Part shown: piece after piece, positions 34,332 through 44,294 of the stretch
Layout of the letters: each line of letters starts with the position of its first letter
Numbering within the stretch: position 1 is the stretch's first letter
Assembly: GCF_002310495.1 (NCBI RefSeq)
Contig: NZ_CP023344.1
Location: forward strand, 310,001-374,000
Length of the DNA stretch: 64,000 bases
Source of the DNA: Nibricoccus aquaticus
GTDB taxonomy: Bacteria; Verrucomicrobiota; Verrucomicrobiia; Opitutales; Opitutaceae
Direction: 5' to 3'
Notes under the pieces: generated by a model
Told to the model about the DNA's origin: nothing
Seen by the model: only the letters and a program-made list of their open reading frames with translations
The model's database searches: none
Position numbers and translations under genes: made by a program

Positions 34332-36875
34332 CTAAAACGGCGCAGCCGACCCCGCCCGATCCAACGACGCCCTCACCACCCGCGTCAGCGTCGTCATGTC
34401 GAAAGGCTTCGGCAAAAAGTTCACGCCTTCTCTCAGCGCGAAATTCTTCCCCGCCATCTCCGGGCTGTATCCGCTCATATAAATCACCCGCAGCCCCGGC
34501 TGCTCCTGACGCAGCCGCAACGCCAGATCCACCCCACTGATCCCGCCCGGCATCACCACGTCGGTCAGCAGCAACTTGATCTTCCCGGTATGCTGAGCCC
34601 ACGCCTCCAGCGCCTTCGCCCCATGCTCCGCCTCGATCACCTGATATCCCTGCCGCACAAGAGCGAACCGCGCCACCGCGCGCACCTCCGCTTCATCCTC
34701 CACCAATAAAATCATCTCTCCGCCCCCCGCCGCACCCGCCGGCTCCTCCAGCCCGACCACCACCGCCAGCGCCACCCCCTCCAGCGCCGGCACATGCACG
34801 TGGAAACGCGTCCCCGCGCCCACCACACTCTCCACCGAGATCCATCCGCGATGCTGCTGCACGATCCCGTACACCGTCGCCAGCCCTAGCCCCGTCCCCT
34901 TGCCAAACTCCTTCGTCGTGAAAAACGGCTCGAAGATCTTCGGGAGTGTCTCCGGAGGAATCCCCGTTCCCGTATCCGCCACCGTCAGACGCACAAAACT
35001 TCCCGCCCGCCCCTCCGGTCGTTTCCGCGCCGTCTCCGCGTCGATCTCCACCCGCGCCGTCTCGATCCTCAGGCGCCCACCCTTGGGCATCGCGTCGCGC
35101 GCATTCACCACGAGATTCAAAATCACCTGCTCCATCATCCCCGTGTCCGCCTGCACGCCGATCGCCCCCGGCGCGCACGCCAGCTCCACCGTCACATCCT
35201 CGCCCACGATCCGCCGCACCATGCTGCCCATGCCTTCGACCACTTCGTTGATGTTGAGATCGCGCAACTGCAGTACCTGCCTCCGGCTGAATGCCAGCAG
35301 CTGCCTCGTCAGGTTCGCCGCCCGATCCGCCGCCAGCGAAATATCCTCCAGCGATTGGTCTGTCTCCGGGTCGCGCGGCCCCGCGCATTGCAACAACGAG
35401 ATCTGCCCCTTGATCACCGTCAGCAGATTATTGAAATCGTGCGCCACGCCACCCGACAGTTGCCCGATCGCCTCCATCTTCTGCACCTGGCGCAGCTGCT
35501 CCTCCAGCCGCTTGCGCTCCGTCATATCCATCACCATCGCCAGCGCACCCGCATAGCCGCCTTTCTCATCATGGATCGGCGACGCGCTGAGCGACGCCCA
35601 CAGATCGGAGCCATCTTTGCACCGGAAACGAAAATCATGATCCTCCCGCAGCCCCCGTCTCCGCCGCGCGAGCACCTCATTCGCCTCCGCACGCGCAGCC
35701 TCGTCCATGAAATCGAAAACCTTCCGCCCGAGCATCTCCGCCTCCGACGCATAACCCAGCATCTCCGCCATCCGCCTGTTCACGAATGTCGTGCGATCTT
35801 CCGCGTCGATCAGCCAGATGCCCTCATGCGCCGTCTCCACGATCAATCGGTACTTCGCCTCGCTGTCTCGCAGTGCGACCTCCGCCTCCCGCTGCTCCGT
35901 CACATCCATGATCGTGCCTCCCGCTTTGATGCGATTCCCCTTCTCGTCGAAAATCGCCTCCACGATCGCGTCGAAATACCTCACCGGCCCGTGCGCCGGA
36001 TTGGAGCGGAACTTCTCCGTCTTGATGGACCTGAGTACCGGCATCTCCGCCGCTGTATTGAGAATCATCGGACGATCGTCCGGATGCAGCATCTCCAGAA
36101 ACTCCGGAAGCGGCGCCGGTCCCAGCGCTGGATCGCGGTTAAACATCCGGCACAGCTGCTCCGACCACCAGTTCTCCTTCGTCGCCATATCCGACTCCCA
36201 GCTCCCCATCTTCGCCCGCGCCTGCGCCGCCTTCAGCCGCACTTCGCTCTGCTTCAGCCGCTGCGTCGCCTCGCCCAACCGCTCCTCCGCCGTATGCCGC
36301 ATGGTCACATCGCGCGTGAAGACCGCCACGCCTTCCGCCCTCGGGTAGATTCTGCCTTCAAACCATTTTTCCCACGGCGCGAAATACGCATCGAAGGTTC
36401 CCGCCTTCCGCGTCTGCGCGACCTGCAAACACGCCTTCTGATAATCGCTGCCGACCGTCTCCGGCACCGCCTCCCAAATCACCCGCCCCAGCAATTCCGA
36501 CGCCGGCCTCCCTAACATCAACTCCGCCTGCCGGCTCACATGCGTGTACCGCCAGGCATGATCGAACAGGAAAAACGCCTCGCTCCCCCCCTCTAGCATC
36601 ATCTCCAGCCGCTTCGCCTCCTCCTCGATTCCGGTCGTTTGCGCCTCCACCTCTCCGCTTTTCCGCATCTCTCCCCGCACCCACCAAAACAGCAGCCCCC
36701 CGCTCACGACCACGAAGAACCATCCTTTGTACGTCTGCACCACCGTCAGTGCCGTCGTCGTATTCCCCCAAAGCGCCATCACGATCTGGTCCGACAACAA
36801 AATCCACGCCCCCGCCACGACCATGTAGGCACCTGCGATGCGCCAGGCGATCCGTGCGGGATTTTTCGGATTCAT
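34332..36875 (-). CDS. Membrane PAS hybrid histidine kinase with receiver
   Basis: 847 residues from the ATG at 36875; an upstream start to 36908 adds 11. Two membrane helices (about 10-32 and 50-68), three PAS domains (about 92-205, 220-340, 345-465), HisKA with the phosphorylated His in [12 protein letters not shown], HATPase with NLVVNARDAMPKGG and GTGLGLATVYGIV, and a C-terminal receiver (ILLVEDEAEV, phosphoacceptor in LLLTDVVMPG). The PAS-HDFNN layout is typical of soluble-ligand or redox-sensing kinases. It is the last of five leftward signalling genes. Confidence 0.93.
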   Translation of the reverse strand: MNPKNPARIAWRIAGAYMVVAGAWILLSDQIVMALWGNTTTALTVVQTYKGWFFVVVSGGLLFWWVRGEMRKSGEVEAQTTGIEEEAKRLEMMLEGGSEAFFLFDHAWRYTHVSRQAELMLGRPASELLGRVIWEAVPETVGSDYQKACLQVAQTRKAGTFDAYFAPWEKWFEGRIYPRAEGVAVFTRDVTMRHTAEERLGEATQRLKQSEVRLKAAQARAKMGSWESDMATKENWWSEQLCRMFNRDPALGPAPLPEFLEMLHPDDRPMILNTAAEMPVLRSIKTEKFRSNPAHGPVRYFDAIVEAIFDEKGNRIKAGGTIMDVTEQREAEVALRDSEAKYRLIVETAHEGIWLIDAEDRTTFVNRRMAEMLGYASEAEMLGRKVFDFMDEAARAEANEVLARRRRGLREDHDFRFRCKDGSDLWASLSASPIHDEKGGYAGALAMVMDMTERKRLEEQLRQVQKMEAIGQLSGGVAHDFNNLLTVIKGQISLLQCAGPRDPETDQSLEDISLAADRAANLTRQLLAFSRRQVLQLRDLNINEVVEGMGSMVRRIVGEDVTVELACAPGAIGVQADTGMMEQVILNLVVNARDAMPKGGRLRIETARVEIDAETARKRPEGRAGSFVRLTVADTGTGIPPETLPKIFEPFFTTKEFGKGTGLGLATVYGIVQQHRGWISVESVVGAGTRFHVHVPALEGVALAVVVGLEEPAGAAGGGEMILLVEDEAEVRAVARFALVRQGYQVIEAEHGAKALEAWAQHTGKIKLLLTDVVMPGGISGVDLALRLRQEQPGLRVIYMSGYSPEMAGKNFALREGVNFLPKPFDMTTLTRVVRASLDRAGSAAPF

Positions 36876-37013
36876 CACAGTTAAAAAAAGACCCCGGCGA
36901 GGTGCCACCCAGTCTCAGCCGTCAAAGTCCTGTCCCCACCCAGACACCCTCCGTCGCCCCGCGCAAGACCCCGTTCGCTCGCCACACCCCGGCCCGCCCC
37001 TCCGGCAAACACC

Positions 37014-39458
37014 TCACCCCTCCAGACTCCGCCTGACCGTCTCCGCCGTCGTTCGCACCGAATGCGGCTTCATCATCAACTCACGGATGCCCAGCTCTCG
37101 AATCCGTTCCACCGTAAGCGTCCCCACATACCCCGTGGTCAGAATAACCGGCAGGCCCGGCCGGATGTGCAGGAGCTCTCGCACCAGCTCGATTCCCGTC
37201 ATCCCCGGCATCGTTTGATCCGTCACCACCAGATCGAATCCACCCGGATTCTCCGCAAAAAGTCTGAGCGCCTCCCGCGGCACGCAGCAGATATCCACCG
37301 CGTAACCCAGCCGCTCGAGCATCTTCTGCCCCATCTCGGCCAGCGCCTGCTCGTCATCCACGTAGAGAATGCGCTGTCCGTTACCGCGCGGCACCGGAGC
37401 GCCCTCCACTTCCCCCAAAACCGGCATCGCCCCATGCGCCGGGAAATAGAGATGAAACGTCGTCCCTTCCCCCCGCTGACTATAAACGGTGATCGCTCCG
37501 TCATGCCCTTGCATGATGCCGTGCACCACCGCCAGCCCCAGACCCGTTCCCTCGCCCGGACCTTTGGTCGTGAAAAACGGCTCGAAAATCCGTGCCTGTG
37601 TCGCCTGGTCCATTCCGCTCCCCGTGTCGCTCACCGACAGCCGCACATACCGGCCCGGTCGCAACGCCGGCCGCGCCTGCACGAACTCACGATCTACATC
37701 GAAATCCTCCAACCGGATCTCCAGACGCCCTGCTTGATCTCTCATCGCATGCCACGCGTTGGTCCCAAGATTCATCAGCACTTGATGGATCTGTGTCGCA
37801 TCCGCCAGCACGCTCGAGCACTCCCTCGCAGACAGGTATTTGATCTCAATCGTCGCCGGCAGCGTCGCCCGCAACAATGTCAGCACCTCGCCCACGATCG
37901 TCCCCATCTGCACCACCGACCGCTGCTGCGGCTGCTGACGGCTGAACGTTAAAATCTGCCTCACCAGCGATGTCGCCCGCCTCGCCGCTTTGACAATCGC
38001 ATCAAGCGAATTACGCACAGCGTCATTTTCTCCCGCATCCATTTTTGCGATCTCGGAGTAACCGTAAATCGCCGTGAGGATGTTGTTGAAATCATGCGCC
38101 ACGCCGCCCGCGAGCGTCCCGATCGCCTCCATTTTCTGCGAATGCCGGTACTGCTCCTCCAGTTGCTGCCGCTCGATGTATTGTCCGAGCTGCGTGCCGA
38201 GCGTCGCCAGCAGCGTCAGCATCTTTCCATCCGGCTGCACGCAGCGCGCGTTATAAAACTCCACCACCGCCAGCACCTCTCCCTGCCACAACACCGGGAA
38301 ACCCATCCCGCTCTGCATCCCCGCCTCTTCCGCGATCTCCCGCCGCAGAAAAGCCGTGTCCTGCGACAGGCGCGAAATCCACGCCGGTGCCCGCGTCGCC
38401 CAGACCCTCCCCGGCAATCCCTGTCCCTGCACAAACACGCGCTTCCGGCTCTCCTCAGCGAAACGCTCCATCGCCCCGCGCGCCGAGGGCGCATGCCACA
38501 GCTCCACGCATTGCAGCACCTTCCCCGCTGTATCCACTTTCCAAAGCATGCCTGCGTCCCACCTCAGCATCCGGCAGATGATCTCTAGGATCTTCACTGC
38601 CGTCACCCGCAACGCCGCGCCATCCGCCAGCGCCCGCGTCACCGCATACTCCAGCTCCATCCGAATCTCCGCCTGCTTGCGTTCGGTGATATTCACGCCC
38701 GTCGTCAAAATGCAGGACTCCGTTCCGTCCTCCACGACCTCGGACGACAACAAAACGCTCAACGGCTCCCCCGTCCTCGTGTGCATGTCCATCTCATAGT
38801 TCAGCACTGAGTCCGTCGCTCCAATCAACGCCCGGTACCGGCTCAGCACGACCGGATCGACCAGGTTCAGCGCCAGCGACGTCTTCCCCACCGCCTCTTC
38901 ACGCGGACACCGGAACAGCTCCGAGAACGCCCGGTTCACCTCCAGAATCACGCCATCGCTTTTCCGGCTGATCATGAGCGCCGCCGGACTTGAGTGAAAT
39001 GCCTTGGAAAACCGCTCTTCACTCCGCTGCAAAGCCTCCGCCGCCGCCTTGCTTTCCCTCTTCTGGCGCCGGTCTTTCAACGCCTGCGTCACCGCCTGCC
39101 CAAGCCGTGCCAGCCGGTCCTTGAGCAGATAATCCACCGCCCCACGCTTGATGCACTCCACCGCCTTCTCGTCACCGATCGATCCCGAAACAACAATGCA
39201 CGGGACATCCAGATCCCTGAGACGAACCTCATCGAGCGCCCGCAGCCCGTCGAACGCCGGAAGATTAAAGTCCGCCAGAATCAGATCCAGCGAAGCATCG
39301 AGCCGCGCGCAAAACCCCTCCTTGTCCTGAACGCGTTCCCACTCCGGCTCGAAGCCCGCCCGCTTCAACTCGCGCATCATGATCTCAGCGTCGACCGCCC
39401 GGTCCTCCAAAAGCAGGACCCGTATCTTTGCTTTCAAATGAGTTTCCTGCGGATTCAT
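37014..39458 (-). CDS. REC-PAS-GAF-kinase-REC hybrid sensor
   Basis: 814 residues, no membrane helix. Order: receiver (about 12-128, D63 in [13 protein letters not shown]), PAS (150-265), GAF (270-430), HisKA with [12 protein letters not shown], HATPase with [10 protein letters not shown] and [13 protein letters not shown], and a second receiver ([10 protein letters not shown], phosphoacceptor in [13 protein letters not shown]). A receiver at each end makes it a phosphorelay node that both takes input and passes it on. It follows the small receiver gene by 21 bases in the leftward signalling cluster. The ligand of the GAF domain is unknown. Confidence 0.93.
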   Translation of the reverse strand: MNPQETHLKAKIRVLLLEDRAVDAEIMMRELKRAGFEPEWERVQDKEGFCARLDASLDLILADFNLPAFDGLRALDEVRLRDLDVPCIVVSGSIGDEKAVECIKRGAVDYLLKDRLARLGQAVTQALKDRRQKRESKAAAEALQRSEERFSKAFHSSPAALMISRKSDGVILEVNRAFSELFRCPREEAVGKTSLALNLVDPVVLSRYRALIGATDSVLNYEMDMHTRTGEPLSVLLSSEVVEDGTESCILTTGVNITERKQAEIRMELEYAVTRALADGAALRVTAVKILEIICRMLRWDAGMLWKVDTAGKVLQCVELWHAPSARGAMERFAEESRKRVFVQGQGLPGRVWATRAPAWISRLSQDTAFLRREIAEEAGMQSGMGFPVLWQGEVLAVVEFYNARCVQPDGKMLTLLATLGTQLGQYIERQQLEEQYRHSQKMEAIGTLAGGVAHDFNNILTAIYGYSEIAKMDAGENDAVRNSLDAIVKAARRATSLVRQILTFSRQQPQQRSVVQMGTIVGEVLTLLRATLPATIEIKYLSARECSSVLADATQIHQVLMNLGTNAWHAMRDQAGRLEIRLEDFDVDREFVQARPALRPGRYVRLSVSDTGSGMDQATQARIFEPFFTTKGPGEGTGLGLAVVHGIMQGHDGAITVYSQRGEGTTFHLYFPAHGAMPVLGEVEGAPVPRGNGQRILYVDDEQALAEMGQKMLERLGYAVDICCVPREALRLFAENPGGFDLVVTDQTMPGMTGIELVRELLHIRPGLPVILTTGYVGTLTVERIRELGIRELMMKPHSVRTTAETVRRSLEG

Positions 39459-39479
39459 CGGGCGAAAAGAGCCGCTCCC

Positions 39480-39923
39480 TCAGCTCACGTTGTGATTCAC
39501 CAGCAGCCAGTAATGACCGGCCTCCGCCACCGCTACGGAGAACTTCTCGAAATCCACCGGCTTCACAATGTAACTGTTCACCCGAAGCCGGTAGCTCTCG
39601 ATCACATCGCGCTGCTCCTGTGACGACGTCAGCACCACCACCGGCACCATGCTGATCACCTCGTTCGCCCGGATCGCAGCCAGCACCTCCAGCCCGTTCA
39701 TCTTCGGCAGCTTCAAATCGAGCAGCACCACCTTCGGCATCTGCTTCAGATCCCGCCCCGCATAAGCGCCCATGCCGGTCAGCCAGTCCAGCGCCTCCTG
39801 CCCGTCTTTCACATGAACTAGGTGATTGGCGAGGTGCCGCTTTTTCAACGCCCGCAACGTCAGCTCGGCATCGCGCGGATTGTCTTCGACCAGCAGGATT
39901 TCGACTTCGGAGGGAGTATTCAT
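39480..39923 (-). CDS. Stand-alone response regulator (Rcp1-like receiver)
   Basis: 147 residues made of one receiver domain. The acidic residues are in [14 protein letters not shown], the phosphoacceptor is D69 in [13 protein letters not shown], and the switch Thr and Lys lie in [12 protein letters not shown] and [12 protein letters not shown]. The long beta3-alpha3 region and the NPRDAEL motif are typical of Rcp1-like receivers that pair with phytochrome-type kinases. Its start overlaps the stop of the ETR1-like kinase by four bases, making that kinase the obvious partner. Confidence 0.95.
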   Translation of the reverse strand: MNTPSEVEILLVEDNPRDAELTLRALKKRHLANHLVHVKDGQEALDWLTGMGAYAGRDLKQMPKVVLLDLKLPKMNGLEVLAAIRANEVISMVPVVVLTSSQEQRDVIESYRLRVNSYIVKPVDFEKFSVAVAEAGHYWLLVNHNVS

Positions 39924-42900
39924 AAAATGGTTTCCGTGGCTTCCGGCAGAGTGAAATAAAACGTCGCGCCAGCCCCGAGTCGTCCCTCCGCCCAGACTTT
40001 GCCGCCGTGACGGTGGATGATCCGTTGCACCAAAGCCAGCCCTACGCCCGTTCCCTCAAATTCATCCTCACTATGCAGCCGCTGGAAAACGCCAAAAAGC
40101 TTCGCCCGGTATTTCTCATCAAAACCCACGCCATTGTCCTTCACATAAAACGTCGCCACCCCGCCCTCGCTCATCGCTCCCAGCTCGATCACCGGCTTTG
40201 CCTGGTGCGCGGTAAACTTAACCGCATTCCCGAGCAGATTGACGAGAACCTGCCGCAGCGTCGCGCGATCACCCGGCACCTTGGGCAGCGGTTTCAACAC
40301 CAACTCCGGCGCATGCTTCACCGTCTCCGTGATGAGTCCGTCAAAAACGCTCTGCGCCAGATCGGCCATATCAACCACCGTCGCTTCAAGCTCCTTCCGG
40401 CTCATGCGCGAAAAACCCAGCAAATCGTCGATCAGCTGCCCCATCCGTTTCGATTCGCTGCAGATAATTGACAGCGCCCGGCGGCCTTCGTCATCCAGCC
40501 GCTCCGCACAATCCTCCTGCAAGATGCGCGCGAACCCGTCTATACCCCGTAGCGGTGCCCGCAAGTCATGCGAGACCGAATACGAGAACGCCTCCAGCTC
40601 CTTGTTAGCGGACTCCAGCTGGGCCGTCCTCAGCGTCACACGCTGCTCAAGCTCCGCATTGAGCTGACGAACCGCTTCCTCCGCCTGCTTCAGCGTCTCC
40701 ACGTCGGTGTTCGTTCCAAACCACCTCACGATGCGCCCCTCCGAATCCCGCAACGGTTCCACCCGGGTTAAAAAGGTGCGGAATCGCCCATCCGCTCCTC
40801 GCAACGGGAACTCCATGTCGAGCGGCTTTCCGGCGGCAATCGCCGCTTCCCATCGCTCCATGACCGTGGGCAGCGCAGCGGGATGATGGACGCTCTGCCA
40901 CCCCCACCCCTCCATCTGCTCTGGAACGGTGCCCGTGTACTCGTACCAGCGGCGGTTGTACCATGAAATAAACCCGTCGGGCCGCGCGATCCACGCCAGT
41001 TGCGGGATCGAATTAGCCATCGTCCGAAATTGCTCCTCATTCTCCCGCAGGGCCTGCTCCGCACGTTTTCGCTCGGTGATGTCGAGGTTGGTCCCAACCA
41101 CCCACTCCACGTCACCCCGGCTATTCGTACGCACATCCTCAACCGCTTCGATCGTCCGCTCCTGTCCATCACGTCCCCGCTTGATTCCGAACTCACGAAA
41201 GCCGCGGGCCTTGTTCCGGACGGTTGCATGGAGTAACTCCTCCTGGCGCAAAAGATCCTGCGGCAGAACCGCGCCGCTCCATATGGAGTAAGGCACAATC
41301 CCGTCGGGCGTCGGAGGCACGCCGTAGACTCGAAACATCTGTGCATCCCATCGGATTTGATGAGTGTTTACGTTCCACTCCCAGATCCCGACACCCGTCG
41401 CCTCAGTGGCCAGACGCATCCTTTCCTCGTTTTCCCGCAAGGTATTTTCCACCCGCGTCCGCTCGGTGATGTCGCGGGCCACCTTCGAGGCACCGATGAT
41501 TTTCCCCGAAGGATCTTTGATCGCGGACACGACGATAGAGACGTCAATCAAACGGCCGTCCTTGCGCACCCGCACCGTGTCGAAGTGCCTGACGCTCTCC
41601 CCGCTCCGGATGCGTTCGAGAATATCCCTCTCCTCGTGCTGCCGATCCGCAGGGATCAGCCGCGTAATCGGCTGCCCCAGTATCTCCGCGGCCGCATACC
41701 CGAAGATTTTTTCCGCCCCCGTGTTCCAACTGGTGACGACACCGGAAAGATCCTTGCCGATGATCGCATCTTCCGACGACTCGACGATCGCGGCCAGACG
41801 TGCCGCCGCGGCTTCCCCCCGCCTCTGCTCGCTCATATCCCGCAGTACGCTGAGCACACAGGCCTCGCCCTTCAAAGTGATCAGCCGGGACGACAGCGTG
41901 AAGTCCATCTCCCGGCCGTCAGCCATGCGGAGTTTGGTTTCATAGTTCAGGCATTCGCCGCGCTCGTTGATCGCCCGCATAAAGATCAACCGCTCCCCCT
42001 CGCTCACCCAGTTGGTATAAAACGGCGCCGGCTTGCCCACCACTTCGTGGGCCGTTCGCTGCCACAGGGAGCACAGCGCGTCGTTGGCCCGGACCACAGT
42101 GCGGTCGGACATCCGGGTGATCACCAGGCAGTCTGGGCTCATCAAAAATGCCTTCGAGAATAACTCCTCGCTTTCACGAAACGCCTCCTCCGCCCGCTTC
42201 CGCTCCGTGATGTCGGCCCGGATCGCCACATACTGCCGCGGTTTCCCTGCCTCGTCCAGAAACGGCACGATCGTGGTCGCCACCCAATAAAAGGACCCAT
42301 CCTTCGCGCGATTTTTGATCTCACCGCGCCAGACCTCGCCCTTCGCGATGGTCGTCCACAAGTCGCGAATGAACGCTTTCGAGTGATGCCCCGAATTGAT
42401 GATCCGGTGATCCCGTCCGATCAGCTCCTTCCTCGAATACTTTGAAATCGTGCAGAACTTGTCGTTCACGAAGGTGATTTTCCCCTGCGGATCGGTGATC
42501 GCCACGATCGCGTGCTCATCGAGCGCCGCCCGCAGATCCGCCACTTCCCGGGACGACACGCTCAACTCCTGCTCCGTGCGTCTGCTCTCGGCAAACTGCC
42601 TCAACAAATCCTCGTTCGCACCATTCAACTGCGCGGTGCGCTCCGCCACCCGCTGCTCCAGTTCCGCGTTCAGCGTGCGCAGACTCTCCTCCGCCTGCCG
42701 CCGCTGCGCCACTTCCTGCCCCAGCGCCAGGTTCAGCCGCTTCAGCTCACCCGGAGTCGGCAGCGTGACCAACACCGGCAGCAGCCTCATCAATAAAATC
42801 GCCGTCAACACCGACACCGCCGCCGTCACCGCTTTGAGCCCGCCCGCCAGCCAGTACTCCGCATGCCAGATGTTCCAGATCTCCAGCACATGCGTCGTCC

Positions 42901-43126
42901 CGCACGCGATGATGAACGCCGCAAAACACACCAGCATCCACCCGAAATCCATCTCACGCCGCTTCCTCACAAAATAAACCAGCGCCACCGGGATCGAGTA
43001 ATACGCCAGCGCGATGAACGCATCCGCCACCGCGTGCAACCACACCAGCCCCGGCGTCCATTGGTAACAATGTCCGTGCGGCATGAATCCCGCCTTCGTG
43101 CAAAAATTGCCCCACCAGTCGTTCAT
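39920..43126 (-). CDS. Ethylene-receptor-like multi-PAS histidine kinase
   Basis: 1068 residues from the ATG at 43126. The membrane domain (about 27-120) has three helices and matches the ethylene-binding domain of plant ETR1 and cyanobacterial Etr1 in order and spacing: D35 in [13 protein letters not shown], then C75 and H79 in [10 protein letters not shown], which correspond to Asp25, Cys65 and His69 of ETR1 with a constant offset of ten. Cys and His hold Cu(I) in ETR1. A coiled coil and five PAS domains (about 205-820) follow, then HisKA with His853 in [13 protein letters not shown] and HATPase with NLLGNAVKF. Coupled to the Rcp1-like receiver gene. Confidence 0.93.
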   Translation of the reverse strand: MNDWWGNFCTKAGFMPHGHCYQWTPGLVWLHAVADAFIALAYYSIPVALVYFVRKRREMDFGWMLVCFAAFIIACGTTHVLEIWNIWHAEYWLAGGLKAVTAAVSVLTAILLMRLLPVLVTLPTPGELKRLNLALGQEVAQRRQAEESLRTLNAELEQRVAERTAQLNGANEDLLRQFAESRRTEQELSVSSREVADLRAALDEHAIVAITDPQGKITFVNDKFCTISKYSRKELIGRDHRIINSGHHSKAFIRDLWTTIAKGEVWRGEIKNRAKDGSFYWVATTIVPFLDEAGKPRQYVAIRADITERKRAEEAFRESEELFSKAFLMSPDCLVITRMSDRTVVRANDALCSLWQRTAHEVVGKPAPFYTNWVSEGERLIFMRAINERGECLNYETKLRMADGREMDFTLSSRLITLKGEACVLSVLRDMSEQRRGEAAAARLAAIVESSEDAIIGKDLSGVVTSWNTGAEKIFGYAAAEILGQPITRLIPADRQHEERDILERIRSGESVRHFDTVRVRKDGRLIDVSIVVSAIKDPSGKIIGASKVARDITERTRVENTLRENEERMRLATEATGVGIWEWNVNTHQIRWDAQMFRVYGVPPTPDGIVPYSIWSGAVLPQDLLRQEELLHATVRNKARGFREFGIKRGRDGQERTIEAVEDVRTNSRGDVEWVVGTNLDITERKRAEQALRENEEQFRTMANSIPQLAWIARPDGFISWYNRRWYEYTGTVPEQMEGWGWQSVHHPAALPTVMERWEAAIAAGKPLDMEFPLRGADGRFRTFLTRVEPLRDSEGRIVRWFGTNTDVETLKQAEEAVRQLNAELEQRVTLRTAQLESANKELEAFSYSVSHDLRAPLRGIDGFARILQEDCAERLDDEGRRALSIICSESKRMGQLIDDLLGFSRMSRKELEATVVDMADLAQSVFDGLITETVKHAPELVLKPLPKVPGDRATLRQVLVNLLGNAVKFTAHQAKPVIELGAMSEGGVATFYVKDNGVGFDEKYRAKLFGVFQRLHSEDEFEGTGVGLALVQRIIHRHGGKVWAEGRLGAGATFYFTLPEATETIL

Positions 43127-43193
43127 GGCTCCTGCCCCCCGGTTCTCACCGCCAGCGCCCGCCACAACTTGTCGGGATTGGAATACGCAGCGT

Positions 43194-43961
43194 TCATATC
43201 TTGTCGGCTGCGCGCTGCTCGACCGCTCTGCGCCCCGCCTGCGCGCCCGGCTCCGATTTGAACAACGCCCAGGTCATGTTCAGCCCCGCCGTGACTTTGC
43301 TGAAGTTCTCGAATCCCACCGGCTTCACCAGGTACGCCTCCGCCCCCAGCCGCAGACATTCCTCCACATCCCGATGCAGTCGCGAAGCCGTCAATACAAC
43401 GACAGGGACATTTCGCGTCGCCGGCTCCTCCTTGATCCGCCGCAAGACCTCGAGGCCCGAAACCTTCGGCAGATGCAGATCGAGCAGCACCAGCGCGGGC
43501 AGCTCATTCGGACTCCGTTCCGCAAACGCCCCTTCGCGCGAAAGATAATCCAGCGCCTGCGCGCCGTCCTTCACCGTGTACACCGGATTGGTGAATTTCG
43601 CCTTCTTAAAAGCCCGGACCGCCAGCTGCGCATCCACCACACTATCCTCCACCATCAAAATTTCTCCCAGCCCCGCTTTCGCCACAACGTTTGCGACCCC
43701 GACCTCCTCCCCGCTCGCTCTCGCCAGCAAGCTCGCGATGGGCACCTCCAGCGCCTTGGCCAGCGCCTCCACGCTCTTCAACGTCAGGTTCCGCGCGCCA
43801 CGCTCGATATCCGTGATGTACGTCCGGTGAAGGCCCGCCCGCCAGCCGAGTTCCTCCTGCGTGATTCCCAGGCTCTCGCGCGAGGCTCGCACGGCCGCGC
43901 CAAACTGGACTTGCAGGGGAACAATACGCCTCGGGGGGTAGTTTCGTTTCGCCACGTTCAT
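43194..43961 (-). CDS. XRE helix-turn-helix fused to a receiver domain
   Basis: 255 residues from the ATG at 43961; upstream in-frame codons to 44081 look non-coding. Residues 16-75 are an XRE/Cro HTH ([38 protein letters not shown]). Residues 98-230 are a receiver with [14 protein letters not shown], phosphoacceptor D161 in [13 protein letters not shown], and [11 protein letters not shown]. The receiver is close to the stand-alone one at 39480. DNA binding before the receiver is the reverse of the usual order. It is the first gene of the leftward cluster and is probably its regulator. Confidence 0.92.
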   Translation of the reverse strand: MNVAKRNYPPRRIVPLQVQFGAAVRASRESLGITQEELGWRAGLHRTYITDIERGARNLTLKSVEALAKALEVPIASLLARASGEEVGVANVVAKAGLGEILMVEDSVVDAQLAVRAFKKAKFTNPVYTVKDGAQALDYLSREGAFAERSPNELPALVLLDLHLPKVSGLEVLRRIKEEPATRNVPVVVLTASRLHRDVEECLRLGAEAYLVKPVGFENFSKVTAGLNMTWALFKSEPGAQAGRRAVEQRAADKI

Positions 43962-44294
43962 GTCGAGGGTAACACCGAAGTCCACAGACTCTAAGTGACA
44001 TTCGCCTCTGGGAAACCTGTGCCACCTGCCACGGCTGAACTTCACTGACCCACAGTATCGCCACCCCCGTCCGGACTGCAAGCGCCCCGGTCACTTCCCC
44101 TCCTGCCTCCCTGCGACGTGAAGGCATCTCCCTCCCCAAAATCTCCTTCCCCCAAGCGCACCCACCCTCTTTGCTCCCCCTTCCCATTTTTCCCGACCAC
44201 CCAGCGCGCCGCCCTCCGTACTCCGACCTACTCGCCACCCGCCGCCTCCGTTTCCGACTCTCACTCGTCACCTTTCCCTCTTCACTCTTCCTCC
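43962..44294. other. 333-bp divergent region between the signalling cluster and alaS
   Basis: It should hold the promoter of the five-gene signalling cluster and that of alaS. A doubled GCCAC word (GTGCCACCTGCCACGGC, about 44019-44035) is a possible operator. The alaS leader is strongly pyrimidine rich (CTCTTCACTCTTCCTCC just before the ATG). The frame open from 44118 into alaS is not conserved coding sequence. Confidence 0.45.
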
